The notes below the pieces were generated by a model that was not told the origin of the DNA, searched no databases, and saw only the letters and a program-made list of their open reading frames with translations. The translations under genes were made by a program, and so were the position numbers. Positions 44,101 through 52,912 of a DNA stretch of 64,000 bases are shown one piece after another (position 1 is the stretch's first letter; every line of letters starts with the position of its first letter). Source of the stretch: Holophagales bacterium (GTDB taxonomy: Bacteria; Acidobacteriota; Thermoanaerobaculia; Multivoradales; JAGPDF01); assembly GCA_016699405.1 (NCBI GenBank), contig CP064972.1, positions 2,077,501-2,141,500 of the forward strand. The letters are read 5' to 3'.

Positions 44101-44430
44101 ATGTTCCAGACCACCGCCATCGGCAACGTCACCACGCTGGTCGCGCCGAGCGAGCTCGACGCGCGCAATGCGCCTGCGGCGCGGGACTACCTGAAGAAGC
44201 TCGTCGAGGCCGGAGCGAGCCGCCTGGTCATCGACCTCTCGGCGGTCTCGTTCATCGATTCCTCGGCGCTCGGCGCGCTGCTCACCGCGCTCAAGGCGGC
44301 GCGCTCTGCCGGCGGAGACGTCAAGCTCTCGGGCATGACGCCGGCAGTGCAGACGATCTTCGAGCTCACCCGGCTCTTCCGGGTGTTCGATGTCTTCCCG
44401 AGTGCGGAGCAGGCCGCCGCCAGCTTCTGA
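44101..44430 (+). CDS. STAS-domain anti-sigma-factor-antagonist-like protein
   Basis: A 109-residue single STAS domain. The conserved phosphorylation loop is FIDSSALGAL, with S54 aligned to the serine phosphorylated in SpoIIAA/RsbV. GAGGAGGAG stands 7 bases before the ATG. Such proteins bind an RsbW-type kinase or anti-sigma factor when dephosphorylated. It lies within the polysaccharide arm, and the phosphatase/kinase-like partner is encoded at 47783. So it probably transmits a signal to polysaccharide synthesis or to a regulator elsewhere. Confidence 0.88.
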   Translation: MFQTTAIGNVTTLVAPSELDARNAPAARDYLKKLVEAGASRLVIDLSAVSFIDSSALGALLTALKAARSAGGDVKLSGMTPAVQTIFELTRLFRVFDVFPSAEQAAASF

Positions 44431-44457
44431 ACGCCGGCTCGCGATCGGCGGGGGGAC

Positions 44458-45822
44458 GTGAGCAAGGAGATCGTCGCGAGCGCGCTGCTCGCCGCGGCGG
44501 CGGTCGGTTTGGCCGGCCTGGCCGTGGTCTGGGCGCCGTTGCGCCGCTACCTGCTCTGCGGCTTCTTCCTCGGCGTCGGCAAGATCCTCGACGTCAACTG
44601 GGTGTCGCGTGAGGACTACCGCGGCTGGGTGCGCGGCTTCGAGATCGGCAGCCTCGACGTCATGGTGGTGGCGCTGCTTGCGGCGGTGCTGGGCGGGCCC
44701 GGGCGCCGTCCGGTGCGTTTCCTCCCGGCCCTGATGCTGCCGATCCTCGCCTGGGTGACGATGGCCTTCGTCTCGGCCTTCACCGCCGAGGTGCCGCTCT
44801 ACGCCGGGTTCGGGCTGCTCAAGTTCGTGCGCTACACGCTGGCGTTCTGGGCCGTGGCGAATGCGGTCCGCGACGAGACCGACCTGCGCTGGCTCCTCTG
44901 GACCTTCGTCGCCTGCGCCGGGCTGCAGAGCTTCGACGCGGTCCAGGACTACCTCAAGGGGGTCTACCGCGTGCGCGGGTCGTTCGACCACTCGAACACG
45001 CTCGGGATGTACCTGAACATGTTCCTGCCGATCATCTTCTCGGCGCTCATGAACCTGCGGACAAGGTGGAGGGGGCTGCTCCTGGCGGTCTTCGGCCTCG
45101 GTGCCGGCACCGTCGTGCTGACCCTCTCTCGCGGATCGTGGGTCGCTCTCGGACTGGCGCTGGCGGTCGTCCTGCCGCTCTCCTTCGTGCTGCGTCTGCG
45201 GCCCGAGAAACTCGCCCTGGTGGCGTTCATGGTGGCGATCGCGATTCCTCCAGGGGCGATCGCGGTGCAGAAGATGATCCGGCGCATCCAGGAGGCGCCG
45301 GCCTCCTCGGGCGAGGCGCGCGTGGAGTTCAACAAGGTGGCCCGTCAGATGGCCTCGGACCGCGCCTTCGGGATCGGCATCAACAACTACTCCTACGGCA
45401 CCGACGGCCCCTACTCCGAGCCGTTCGGCGACGGGCTCGACCGCGGCGGCCTCTGCCACAACCTCTACTTCCTGACCACCGGTGAGCTCGGCTGGGGTGG
45501 GCTGGCGGCGCTGATCTCGGTCTTCGCCGCGGCATTCGTGCACGGTGCACGCTTCCTCTGGCGGCAACTCGACGAGGGCCTCGGGTCGATCGTCATGCTC
45601 GGCTGGGTCGGTTCGCTGGTGACGGTGGCCTTCCAGTCGACACTCGAGTGGGCGCCGGTGCAGACCGGACTGGGGATGACGTTCTTCGGTCTGCTCGCCG
45701 TGGGCTCGGCGACGGCACGGCTCCCGTCGGGGGCGAGCGTCGCCCGGTGGACGATCTCGTGGCGGGCCGTCCCGCCGCCGGCTGGGCTGACGGCACGACC
45801 GGCCCGAGGAGGGGCACGATGA
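44458..45822 (+). CDS. O-antigen ligase/polymerase (Wzy/WaaL family)
   Basis: A 454-residue protein starting at GTG, with about 11-12 helices. The Wzy_C-type periplasmic loop contains VRGSFDHSNTLGMYLNM (with the conserved H), and a later loop has GLCHNLYFLTTGELGWGGL (H-N-x3-L) typical of the ligase/polymerase family. It would polymerise or ligate the flipped repeat units in the periplasm. Its stop overlaps the following GT2 start (ATGA). Confidence 0.82.
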   Translation: MSKEIVASALLAAAAVGLAGLAVVWAPLRRYLLCGFFLGVGKILDVNWVSREDYRGWVRGFEIGSLDVMVVALLAAVLGGPGRRPVRFLPALMLPILAWVTMAFVSAFTAEVPLYAGFGLLKFVRYTLAFWAVANAVRDETDLRWLLWTFVACAGLQSFDAVQDYLKGVYRVRGSFDHSNTLGMYLNMFLPIIFSALMNLRTRWRGLLLAVFGLGAGTVVLTLSRGSWVALGLALAVVLPLSFVLRLRPEKLALVAFMVAIAIPPGAIAVQKMIRRIQEAPASSGEARVEFNKVARQMASDRAFGIGINNYSYGTDGPYSEPFGDGLDRGGLCHNLYFLTTGELGWGGLAALISVFAAAFVHGARFLWRQLDEGLGSIVMLGWVGSLVTVAFQSTLEWAPVQTGLGMTFFGLLAVGSATARLPSGASVARWTISWRAVPPPAGLTARPARGGAR

Positions 45823-46676
45823 GCACGGACGTTCTCGTCATCCTGCGCTGTCTCAACGACGCGTGGGTCGTCGGCGAAACCCTCGAGGCGATCTTCGGGC
45901 AGCGCGAGGTCCGCCCGCGCGTCGTGGCGATCGACTCGGGCTCGACCGATGGATCGCTCGACATCCTCCGACGCTTCCCGCTCGAGCTGATGCAGATCGC
46001 TCCCGGGACCTACATCCCGGGGCGCGTGCTCAACCTCGGGATGCGTCAGGGGGCCGAGCCGATCGCGGCCTTCGTCAATTCCGACTGCACGCCGCAGCAC
46101 GATCGCTGGCTCGACCGGCTCGTCGCGCCGTTCGCCTCCGACAACCGGATCGCCGCGGTGTACGGTCGCCAGATCCCACGGCCTGGGGCGCACCCGCTGG
46201 TGCGCCTCGACTACGAACGCGCCTTCGGCGACGGCTCGGAAGCGGCGCGCTGGCGGCACTTCTTCTCGATGGCGTCGTCGGCGGTGCGGCGCTCCGTCTG
46301 GGCGGCGGCGCCGTTCGACGAGCAGATCCGCTACTCCGAGGACGTGCTCTGGAGCTGGCAGCGACGGCAGGAGGGCTGGCGCATCTTCTACGCCGCCGAG
46401 TCGGTCGCCATGCACTCGCACAACTACTCGCTTGCCGAGATGCGGCGGCGCTACGCCGGCGAGGGGCGCGCCGATGCGGCGATCTTTCCGCCCGAAACAC
46501 ACCTCACGGGGTTCGGCGGCGGGCTGTTGCGGCCGTGGCTGGCGGCGGTGGCGCGGGACGGAGCGTGGTGCGTGCGCCACGGCTACTGGCGCGCCCTGTT
46601 CGAGTCTCCGGCGCATCGCTGGGTACAACGCGCCTCCTATCGATCGGGGCTGTGCGAGGGGCTGGGCCGTGGGTGA
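45819..46676 (+). CDS. Glycosyltransferase family 2 (rhamnosyltransferase-like)
   Basis: A 285-residue GT-A enzyme: VLVILRCLNDAWVVGETLEAI, AIDSGSTDGSLDIL, FVNSDCTPQHDRWLDRL (an SDC in place of DxD) and YSEDVLWSWQ near the acceptor site. It belongs with WbbL-like transferases. It starts in the stop of the polymerase gene and overlaps the next gene by 8 bases. Confidence 0.85.
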   Translation: MSTDVLVILRCLNDAWVVGETLEAIFGQREVRPRVVAIDSGSTDGSLDILRRFPLELMQIAPGTYIPGRVLNLGMRQGAEPIAAFVNSDCTPQHDRWLDRLVAPFASDNRIAAVYGRQIPRPGAHPLVRLDYERAFGDGSEAARWRHFFSMASSAVRRSVWAAAPFDEQIRYSEDVLWSWQRRQEGWRIFYAAESVAMHSHNYSLAEMRRRYAGEGRADAAIFPPETHLTGFGGGLLRPWLAAVARDGAWCVRHGYWRALFESPAHRWVQRASYRSGLCEGLGRG

Positions 46677-47766
46677 GCCCGCGCCGTTCACCGCGCTCGG
46701 CGAGCCGGATCTCGAGCGACGGGTCGCCGCGGACGTCGCGCATCTCGCCGCAGCGGTCTCGTCGGCGCTCGGCTCGAGCCTCCGCGCCCTGCTGCTCGGC
46801 GGCGGCTACGGGAGGGGCGAGGGCGGGGGGCGACGGGATGCGGACGGAACCTGGCGGCCGCTCAACGACTACGACCTCGTCGCCGTGGTGGACGGCGTGC
46901 GGCGCTGGCAGCTCGGCCGATTGCGGGAGCGCCTCGGCCGGCTCGCCGAGCTTCTCGCCGAAGAGTTGAACCTCGAGATCGAGCTCTCCCCGCTGCGGGT
47001 CGACGATCTGCCGCGCCTGCCGTTCACGATGATGTGGTGCGAGCTCTTCGCCGAGCCCCGCGTGATCGCCGGCGACCCTTGTGCCCTGGACCGCCGGCGC
47101 CGGCTCGCGCCCGCGGAGCTGCCGCAGCTCGAGGCGGTCCGCTATCTGGGCAACCGCGCGGCGCTGCTGCTCTGGTCGCGGCTGGAGCCGCTGCCGCCGG
47201 AGCGGGTCTGGAAGTTCGTCGCCAAGGCCTGGCTGGCGACCGGTGCGGCGGCGCTCATTGGGGCCGGGGAGTTCGCCGTGGGCTATGCCGCACGCCAGCG
47301 CCGGCTCGAAAGCCTGTCGCCGGGCGACCTGCCGCCGGTCGTCGATCTGTCCGCGCGGCATGCCGCTGCGGTCGCCGAGCGGCTCTCGCCAAGTGCGCCG
47401 CCGGCCTCGCTCGATGCCGAAGTCGAAGCGGCGGTCGCCGGCCTGCTCGCCACCTGGCGGTGGTGTGAAGGGCGCCGTCTCGGCTGGGAGCCGGTGCGTT
47501 GGGGCGACTACGCGCTGCACCCGAGCTCGTTCAGCGAAGGGAAGCTCGCCGCCGCGGGGAACCTGCTGCGGCAGCTCCGCGCCTTCGGCCTTTCCGGGAT
47601 CCGGCCGGGATGGGCTGCGCTCGAGCCGCCGCGAGCCCGAGTCGCTCGCACGCTCCCAGCGGCGCTTGCCGGAGAAGGGATCGACGCTGCCTGCCGTCTG
47701 CTGGCCTGCGAGCCAGCGCAGGTGCCAGGCACCTGCCTGGCGCTGTGGCGGCGTTTCAACGCCTGA
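46669..47766 (+). CDS. Nucleotidyltransferase-fold protein, unknown role
   Basis: A 365-residue protein from the GTG at 46669. The N-terminal part has the pol-beta-type nucleotidyltransferase signature LLLGGGYGRGEGGG followed by LNDYDLVAVV (D-x-D metal site) and a later acidic EIELSPL. The rest is helical, with KFVAKAWLATGAAAL near the middle. The substrate is unknown: possibilities include an NMP-transfer to a protein or small molecule. It closes the right polysaccharide arm, 16 bases before the regulator gene at 47783. Confidence 0.6.
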   Translation: MGEPAPFTALGEPDLERRVAADVAHLAAAVSSALGSSLRALLLGGGYGRGEGGGRRDADGTWRPLNDYDLVAVVDGVRRWQLGRLRERLGRLAELLAEELNLEIELSPLRVDDLPRLPFTMMWCELFAEPRVIAGDPCALDRRRRLAPAELPQLEAVRYLGNRAALLLWSRLEPLPPERVWKFVAKAWLATGAAALIGAGEFAVGYAARQRRLESLSPGDLPPVVDLSARHAAAVAERLSPSAPPASLDAEVEAAVAGLLATWRWCEGRRLGWEPVRWGDYALHPSSFSEGKLAAAGNLLRQLRAFGLSGIRPGWAALEPPRARVARTLPAALAGEGIDAACRLLACEPAQVPGTCLALWRRFNA

Positions 47767-47782
47767 GGCGAAGGAGTCGACG

Positions 47783-49468
47783 ATGCGCATCCTCGTGGCG
47801 GAAGACCAGCCGATCCACGCCCGCCTCCTCGAGGTGATGCTCGAGGAGCTCGGGCACCAGATGGTCCACGCCGGAGACGGTGCGGAGGCCTGGAGGTTGC
47901 TGAGCGCGGACGATCGCCCCGCGCTCGCCCTGATCGACTGGATGATGCCCGGCATGAGCGGGGTCGAGCTCTGCCGGCGAATCCGCGCCGAGCCCGCATT
48001 GGCCGGTGTCTACGTGATCCTGCTCACCGCCCGCGACACCACGGACGACGTCGTCGAGGGGCTCGGGGCGGGAGCGAACGACTTCGTCACCAAGCCGTTC
48101 GAGCCGCGCGAGCTGGCGGCGCGGCTACAGGTCGGCGTGCGCGTCCTCGAGCTCGAGGCGGCGCTCGCCGCACGCGTCGAGGAGACGCGCCGGGCGCTCG
48201 CCGAACGGGCGGCGGCGATGGAGGCGCTGCGGGCGGCGATGGCCCGGGAGGTGGCGGTTGCCGACCGCATCCAGCAGTCGCTGCTCTTTGGCTCGCCGCC
48301 GTCGCGGCCGGAGCTCGAGATCGCCGCCTTGTCGGCCCCTTCTCAGGGCGTCGACGGCGACTTCTACGACTTCCTCGACTGCAGCGCGACCCATCTCGAC
48401 GTGCTGGTGGGCGACGTCATGGGCAAGGGGATTCCGGCGGCCCTGGCTGGCGCGGCGACCAAGAGCCATGTCCTGCGGGCTCTCGCCCTCGGTCACCGCA
48501 TCGGGGGGGAGGCCGACACGCCGGCGGGGATCATCGACGCGGTGTCGCGCTCAGCCGGCCCTCGCTTCGTCGAGCTGGAGAGCTTCGCTACCCTGGTGTA
48601 CGCGCGGATCGATCTCGCCCGCGACGAGATCCGGCTGGTCGACGCAGGGCATCCGCCGACGTTGCTGGTGCGAGGCGACACCGGCGCCGTCGAGGAGCTC
48701 TCCGGCATCGACCCCCCGCTTGGCATCTGGGAGGAGCAGAAGTTCACCGAAGTGCGCGCGCCCTTCCGCTGCGGCGACGTGGCGGTCTTCTACTCCGACG
48801 GGGTCACCGAGGCGGCCAGCCCGGTGGGCGAGCTCTTCGGTGTCGCCCGGCTCAAGGCGCTGCTCGGCGCAGCGCGCGGGGCGACCGCACACGACCTGGT
48901 GGCGCGGATCCGCGCCGCCGCGTCGAGCCACGCCGGGGGAGGACCGATGTCGGATGACCTCACCTGTGTCGTCGTGCGACGTCGCGAGCTTGCCGGCTCG
49001 CGTCCGCCGGTTCGGACGGCGAGCGCCACGAGCTCGGTCGACCTGCCGGCCTCGCTCGACGAGCTCGGCCGGGTTCGCTCGCTGATCGAAGAGGTCTGCG
49101 GCTCCGGCTGCCTGCGTTTCCGCGAGGAGCAGGTTGCCGCCCTGCTGCTGGCGGTCAACGAGGCGTTCGTCAACGTGGTCGAGCATGCCTACGCCGGCGT
49201 CGCCGACGGACGCGTGCGGCTCGAGACAGAGTGTGGCGGCGAGGTGCTCGAGGTGCGGATGGTTCATCGCGGCGCGTCGTTCGACCCGGAGACCGTGCCG
49301 CCGCCGTCCTTCGACGGCTCGCGAGATGGCGGCTTCGGTGTCTACCTCATCGCGGCCTCGGTCGACGAGGTGACCTATGAAGACCTCCCCGGCGGCGAGC
49401 GGGTGATTCGCCTGCGCAAGCGAGGGCTCGCCGCGCCCGGTGGTGGGACCGGGGTTTCTGCGCATTGA
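47783..49468 (+). CDS. REC-PP2C-HATPase partner-switch regulator (RsbU/RsbW fusion)
   Basis: A 561-residue protein. REC domain 1-120 has phospho-acceptor D52 (ALIDWMMPGMSG). A coiled coil (about 122-165) leads to a SpoIIE/RsbU PP2C phosphatase (about 170-395; GDFYDFLD, GDVMGKGIPAAL, FYSDGVTEA and DDLTCVVV). The C-terminal RsbW-like HATPase (about 410-550) has N-box E460/N464/H468 (VNEAFVNVVEHAY) and a G2-like DGGFGVYL. The G1-box Asp of DxG is replaced by H495 (MVHRGASFDP). Probable target: the STAS protein at 44101. A phosphorelay from the hybrid kinase downstream is possible. Confidence 0.88.
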   Translation: MRILVAEDQPIHARLLEVMLEELGHQMVHAGDGAEAWRLLSADDRPALALIDWMMPGMSGVELCRRIRAEPALAGVYVILLTARDTTDDVVEGLGAGANDFVTKPFEPRELAARLQVGVRVLELEAALAARVEETRRALAERAAAMEALRAAMAREVAVADRIQQSLLFGSPPSRPELEIAALSAPSQGVDGDFYDFLDCSATHLDVLVGDVMGKGIPAALAGAATKSHVLRALALGHRIGGEADTPAGIIDAVSRSAGPRFVELESFATLVYARIDLARDEIRLVDAGHPPTLLVRGDTGAVEELSGIDPPLGIWEEQKFTEVRAPFRCGDVAVFYSDGVTEAASPVGELFGVARLKALLGAARGATAHDLVARIRAAASSHAGGGPMSDDLTCVVVRRRELAGSRPPVRTASATSSVDLPASLDELGRVRSLIEEVCGSGCLRFREEQVAALLLAVNEAFVNVVEHAYAGVADGRVRLETECGGEVLEVRMVHRGASFDPETVPPPSFDGSRDGGFGVYLIAASVDEVTYEDLPGGERVIRLRKRGLAAPGGGTGVSAH

Positions 49469-49541
49469 CCCTTTCCGCAGCGGCGGCGTATCGTGGCGGC
49501 GACCGCGGTGTGCCGCTCCTGCGAGCGACCACTCCACCGCC

Positions 49542-52500
49542 ATGTCGTCCGTCCGATCCCTTCCCGCCGACGCGCTGCTCGAGCTGTTGCTGATCGCCAG
49601 CGACACGCTGAGCCCGGAAGAGATGGCCGGGCGCTTCGTCCCGCAGGTCGGCGAACGAATCGGGCTCTCCGCGGCGGCGATCTTCCTGCCGCGGTCCGAC
49701 GACGGCGAGGGCCCGCCGCGACTGGTGGCGAAGTGGACGAAGGCCGAGTGGATCGCCACGCCGCGCGAGCTCACGGCGCTCGTCGAACGCCCCAACCCCA
49801 ACTCCGTCTGGGTCTCGGGCGAGGGCAACGAGGCGCTCTTCGGCCTCGCCGGGGCAGGCTTCCTCTGGGCACGGACGGCGATGACCGTGCGCCCGCTCGT
49901 CCAGGACGCGAGGTTCCGCCAGGTTCTCGACCGCCTGGCCGAGGGCCTCAAGCGGGCGCGCGTCCACACCCGCGCGATCCGCCAGCTCGACGACCTCACC
50001 TCCGCACGCCGTCTGGCCGGCGAGGCGATCGAACGGCTCGGCGCCTTCGTCGACAGCCTCGAGGGCGCTGTGCTGGTCGAGACGGCGGAGCGCAAGATCG
50101 CGTTGGCCAACGAAGGGTTCTGCCAGCTCTTCGGCGTCCCGGGCAAGCCCGACGCGTTGATCGGCGCCGACTGCGCGCTCGCCGCCGAGGGGAGCAAGAT
50201 CCTCTTTCGCGATCCGGCCGGTTTCCTCGCCGGAGTGATGCAGCGGCTCGCCGAAGGACGCCGCGTGGTGGGCGAAGTGCTGGAGATGGCCGATGGCCGC
50301 GTCCTCGAGCGCGACTTCATTCCGGTGCTGACCGAGGGACGCCACGCCGGTCAGCTCTGGCACTACCGCGAGGTCACCGCCCGGGTGCTCGCCGAGCGCG
50401 AGATCTCGCGTCTCAAGCAGTTCTACGAGCAGGTGCTCGACTCGATGCCGGTGCAGCTGGCGGTCTTCGACCCGGCGGGGCGCTACATGCACGTGACGCC
50501 GAGCGCCATCGCCGACGAGGAGACACGGCGCTGGATCGTCGGTCGGACCGACTTCGACTACTGCGAGCGGCGCGGGCTCGCGCGCGAGATCGCCGACGCG
50601 CGCCTGCGGCGCATTCTCGAGGTCGTGGCCACCCGTCAGCCGACACGGCTCGAGGAGTCGTTCACCGACCGGGCGGGGGTGCTGCGGCACTTCGTGCGCT
50701 TCGTCCACCCGGTGGTGGACGCCGAGGGCAAGGTCGTCCAGGTGCTCGGCTACGGGCTCGACATCACCGAGCGCAAGCAGGCAGAGGCGGCGCTGGCGAC
50801 GAGCCGCGCGCTGGTCGCCGCGGTGCTCAACGCGTCGCTCGACGCCATCGTCACGCTCACCTCGTCGGGGGAGATTCTCGAGCTGAACCCGGCGGCCGAG
50901 AAGATCTTCGGGCTGCCGCGAGAGGCCATCGTCGGCCGGCCGGTGTCCGATTTCGTGCTGCGCGAAAGCGACGGCGGGGTGCACCGCTTCGCCCTCGCCC
51001 GCTACCTGCGGGCCCGGCGCTCCTCGCTCCTCGGCCGGCGGCTCGAGCTCGCCGGGCGGCGCCACGACGGCGAGATCTTCCCGGTCGAGCTCTCGCTCCA
51101 CGAGCTCGAGCTGGTCGAGGGTGGCGGGCGCTTCACCGTCTACCTGCGCGACATCACGGAGCGCAAGCGGGCGGAGCGGCTGCTGACCGAGGCCAAACAG
51201 GCTGCCGAGGCCTCGGCGCGGGCGCGCGAGCTCTTCCTCGCCAACATGAGTCACGAGATCCGCACGCCGCTCAACGGCGTGATCGGCATGACGCACCTGC
51301 TCGAGGCGACCGAGCTCTCGGCGCAGCAGCGAAGGTACCTCGGGGCGATCCGCTTCTCGGCCGACACGCTCTATGCGCTGATCAACGACGTGCTCGACTT
51401 CTCGAAGATGGAGGCCGGCGGGCTGGTCTTCGAGGAGATCTCCTTCCGTCTCGACGAGCTGCTGCGCCATCTGGTCGAAGCGACGCGTTTCGCCGCAGAG
51501 CGCAAGGGGCTCGAGTTGCTGCTCGACCTCGCGCCGGAGCTGGCGCGTCCGGTGGTGGGCGATCCGGTCCGGCTCAAGCAGATCCTGATGAACCTGGTGG
51601 CCAACGCGGTGAAGTTCACCGAGCGGGGGACGGTCGTCGTCGGTGCCCTGCCGCTGCGCGAAGTGGCCGGAGTCCTCCACCTCCAGTTCTGGGTCGCCGA
51701 CACGGGGATCGGCATCGCGCCCGAGAAGCAGATGACGGTGTTCGATGCCTTCACCCAGGAGCGCTCGGACACCGCGCGGCGCTACGGCGGCACCGGGCTG
51801 GGGTTGGCGATCGTCAAGCAGCTCGTCGAGATGCAGGGCGGGCGCATCGCGGTCGAGAGCGCGCCGGGCAAGGGGAGCGTCTTCACTGTCTTCCTGTCCT
51901 TCCTGGTGCGACCCGAGCCGGTTGCCGTGCTCGACGGGGAGACCAAGGAGCTGCCGGCGCAACTCGGCGGCACCCGGATCCTGCTGGTCGAGGACAACGA
52001 GCTGAATCAGCTCGTCGCAGCCGAGATCCTGCGGCAGGAGGGGGCGGAGGTCACCGTGGCCGGCGACGGTGGCGAGGCGTTGGCGCGTCTGGCGAGCGAG
52101 CGCTTCGACCTCGTGCTCATGGACCTGCAGATGCCGGTCATGGATGGCTTCGAAGCCACCCGGCGGATCCGCCAGGAGCTGAAGATCCCTTCGGGAGTGC
52201 TGCCGATCGTCGCGCTGTCGGCATCGACGCTCTCGGAGGAGAAGGAGCAGGCCTACGCCGCCGGGATGGACGATTTCGTGATGAAACCCTTCGACCCGCG
52301 TCACCTGCGCGGTCGCATTACCGAGCACCTGGTGCGACTCGGGCGCCGTCCGGGCGGGGCGGCGGTCGAGCTGGTGATCGGTCCAGGGGCCGAAGCCACA
52401 CCAACGGTCCCGCAGGCGGTGCAGACCCCTGCGGACGCCGCTCCCTCCGCCGTCTCGGCGGCAGCGAGCGTGGACGAGCCGCCGCCGGCACCGCCGGTGG

Positions 52501-52862
52501 ACCTCGCCCGGTTGGAGCGCAGCGCGATGGGGCGTCCGGCACTGGCGCGAGAGATCGTCGAGCTCTACTTGGCCGCGACGCCCGAGCTGATCGCCGAGAT
52601 GACCGCGGCCGTGGCGGCGGGCGATCCGCGGCGCGTTCAGGCCGCGGCACACAAGCTCAAGTCGACCTCGGGGGTCATCGGAGCCGGAGAGCTCCAGTCC
52701 CGCTCCGCCGAGCTCGAAGAGCGCGCCGACAAGTGGTCGCCCGACGAGCTCGGCGAGAAGGTGGCCGCAGTCGCGCGACACTGCGACGCGGTCGTCGCGG
52801 CGCTGCTCCTCGCGCGGTCACGCTACGTCGCGCCGGCGGAGCCGAAGACTCCGCCGGGCTGA
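49542..52862 (+). CDS. GAF/PAS hybrid histidine kinase with REC and HPt
   Basis: A 1106-residue soluble kinase from the ATG at 49542; a longer frame would overlap the previous gene. Order: a GAF-like N-terminus (1-150), three PAS-type regions (about 160-290, 295-415 and 420-550), HisKA with H571 (MSHEIRTPLNG), HATPase_c (about 670-785; VANAVKFTERG, DTGIGI and GGTGLGLAI), REC with D861 (LVLMDLQMPVMDG) and a C-terminal HPt with H1037 (AAHKLKSTSGVIGA). No membrane helix is seen. HPt output and gene order suggest phosphotransfer to the REC domain at 47783. Confidence 0.9.
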   Translation: MSSVRSLPADALLELLLIASDTLSPEEMAGRFVPQVGERIGLSAAAIFLPRSDDGEGPPRLVAKWTKAEWIATPRELTALVERPNPNSVWVSGEGNEALFGLAGAGFLWARTAMTVRPLVQDARFRQVLDRLAEGLKRARVHTRAIRQLDDLTSARRLAGEAIERLGAFVDSLEGAVLVETAERKIALANEGFCQLFGVPGKPDALIGADCALAAEGSKILFRDPAGFLAGVMQRLAEGRRVVGEVLEMADGRVLERDFIPVLTEGRHAGQLWHYREVTARVLAEREISRLKQFYEQVLDSMPVQLAVFDPAGRYMHVTPSAIADEETRRWIVGRTDFDYCERRGLAREIADARLRRILEVVATRQPTRLEESFTDRAGVLRHFVRFVHPVVDAEGKVVQVLGYGLDITERKQAEAALATSRALVAAVLNASLDAIVTLTSSGEILELNPAAEKIFGLPREAIVGRPVSDFVLRESDGGVHRFALARYLRARRSSLLGRRLELAGRRHDGEIFPVELSLHELELVEGGGRFTVYLRDITERKRAERLLTEAKQAAEASARARELFLANMSHEIRTPLNGVIGMTHLLEATELSAQQRRYLGAIRFSADTLYALINDVLDFSKMEAGGLVFEEISFRLDELLRHLVEATRFAAERKGLELLLDLAPELARPVVGDPVRLKQILMNLVANAVKFTERGTVVVGALPLREVAGVLHLQFWVADTGIGIAPEKQMTVFDAFTQERSDTARRYGGTGLGLAIVKQLVEMQGGRIAVESAPGKGSVFTVFLSFLVRPEPVAVLDGETKELPAQLGGTRILLVEDNELNQLVAAEILRQEGAEVTVAGDGGEALARLASERFDLVLMDLQMPVMDGFEATRRIRQELKIPSGVLPIVALSASTLSEEKEQAYAAGMDDFVMKPFDPRHLRGRITEHLVRLGRRPGGAAVELVIGPGAEATPTVPQAVQTPADAAPSAVSAAASVDEPPPAPPVDLARLERSAMGRPALAREIVELYLAATPELIAEMTAAVAAGDPRRVQAAAHKLKSTSGVIGAGELQSRSAELEERADKWSPDELGEKVAAVARHCDAVVAALLLARSRYVAPAEPKTPPG

Positions 52863-52912
52863 CCGGCGAGCGCGGCCTCGTCGCCGCGCCGCCACTGCTC
52901 AGCCGGGAAACC

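Noticed and set aside
52863..52912. Terminator hairpin between the hybrid kinase and nuclease genes
   Set aside because: Only a 6-base GGCTGA/TCAGCC match with a long loop is present, too weak to support.
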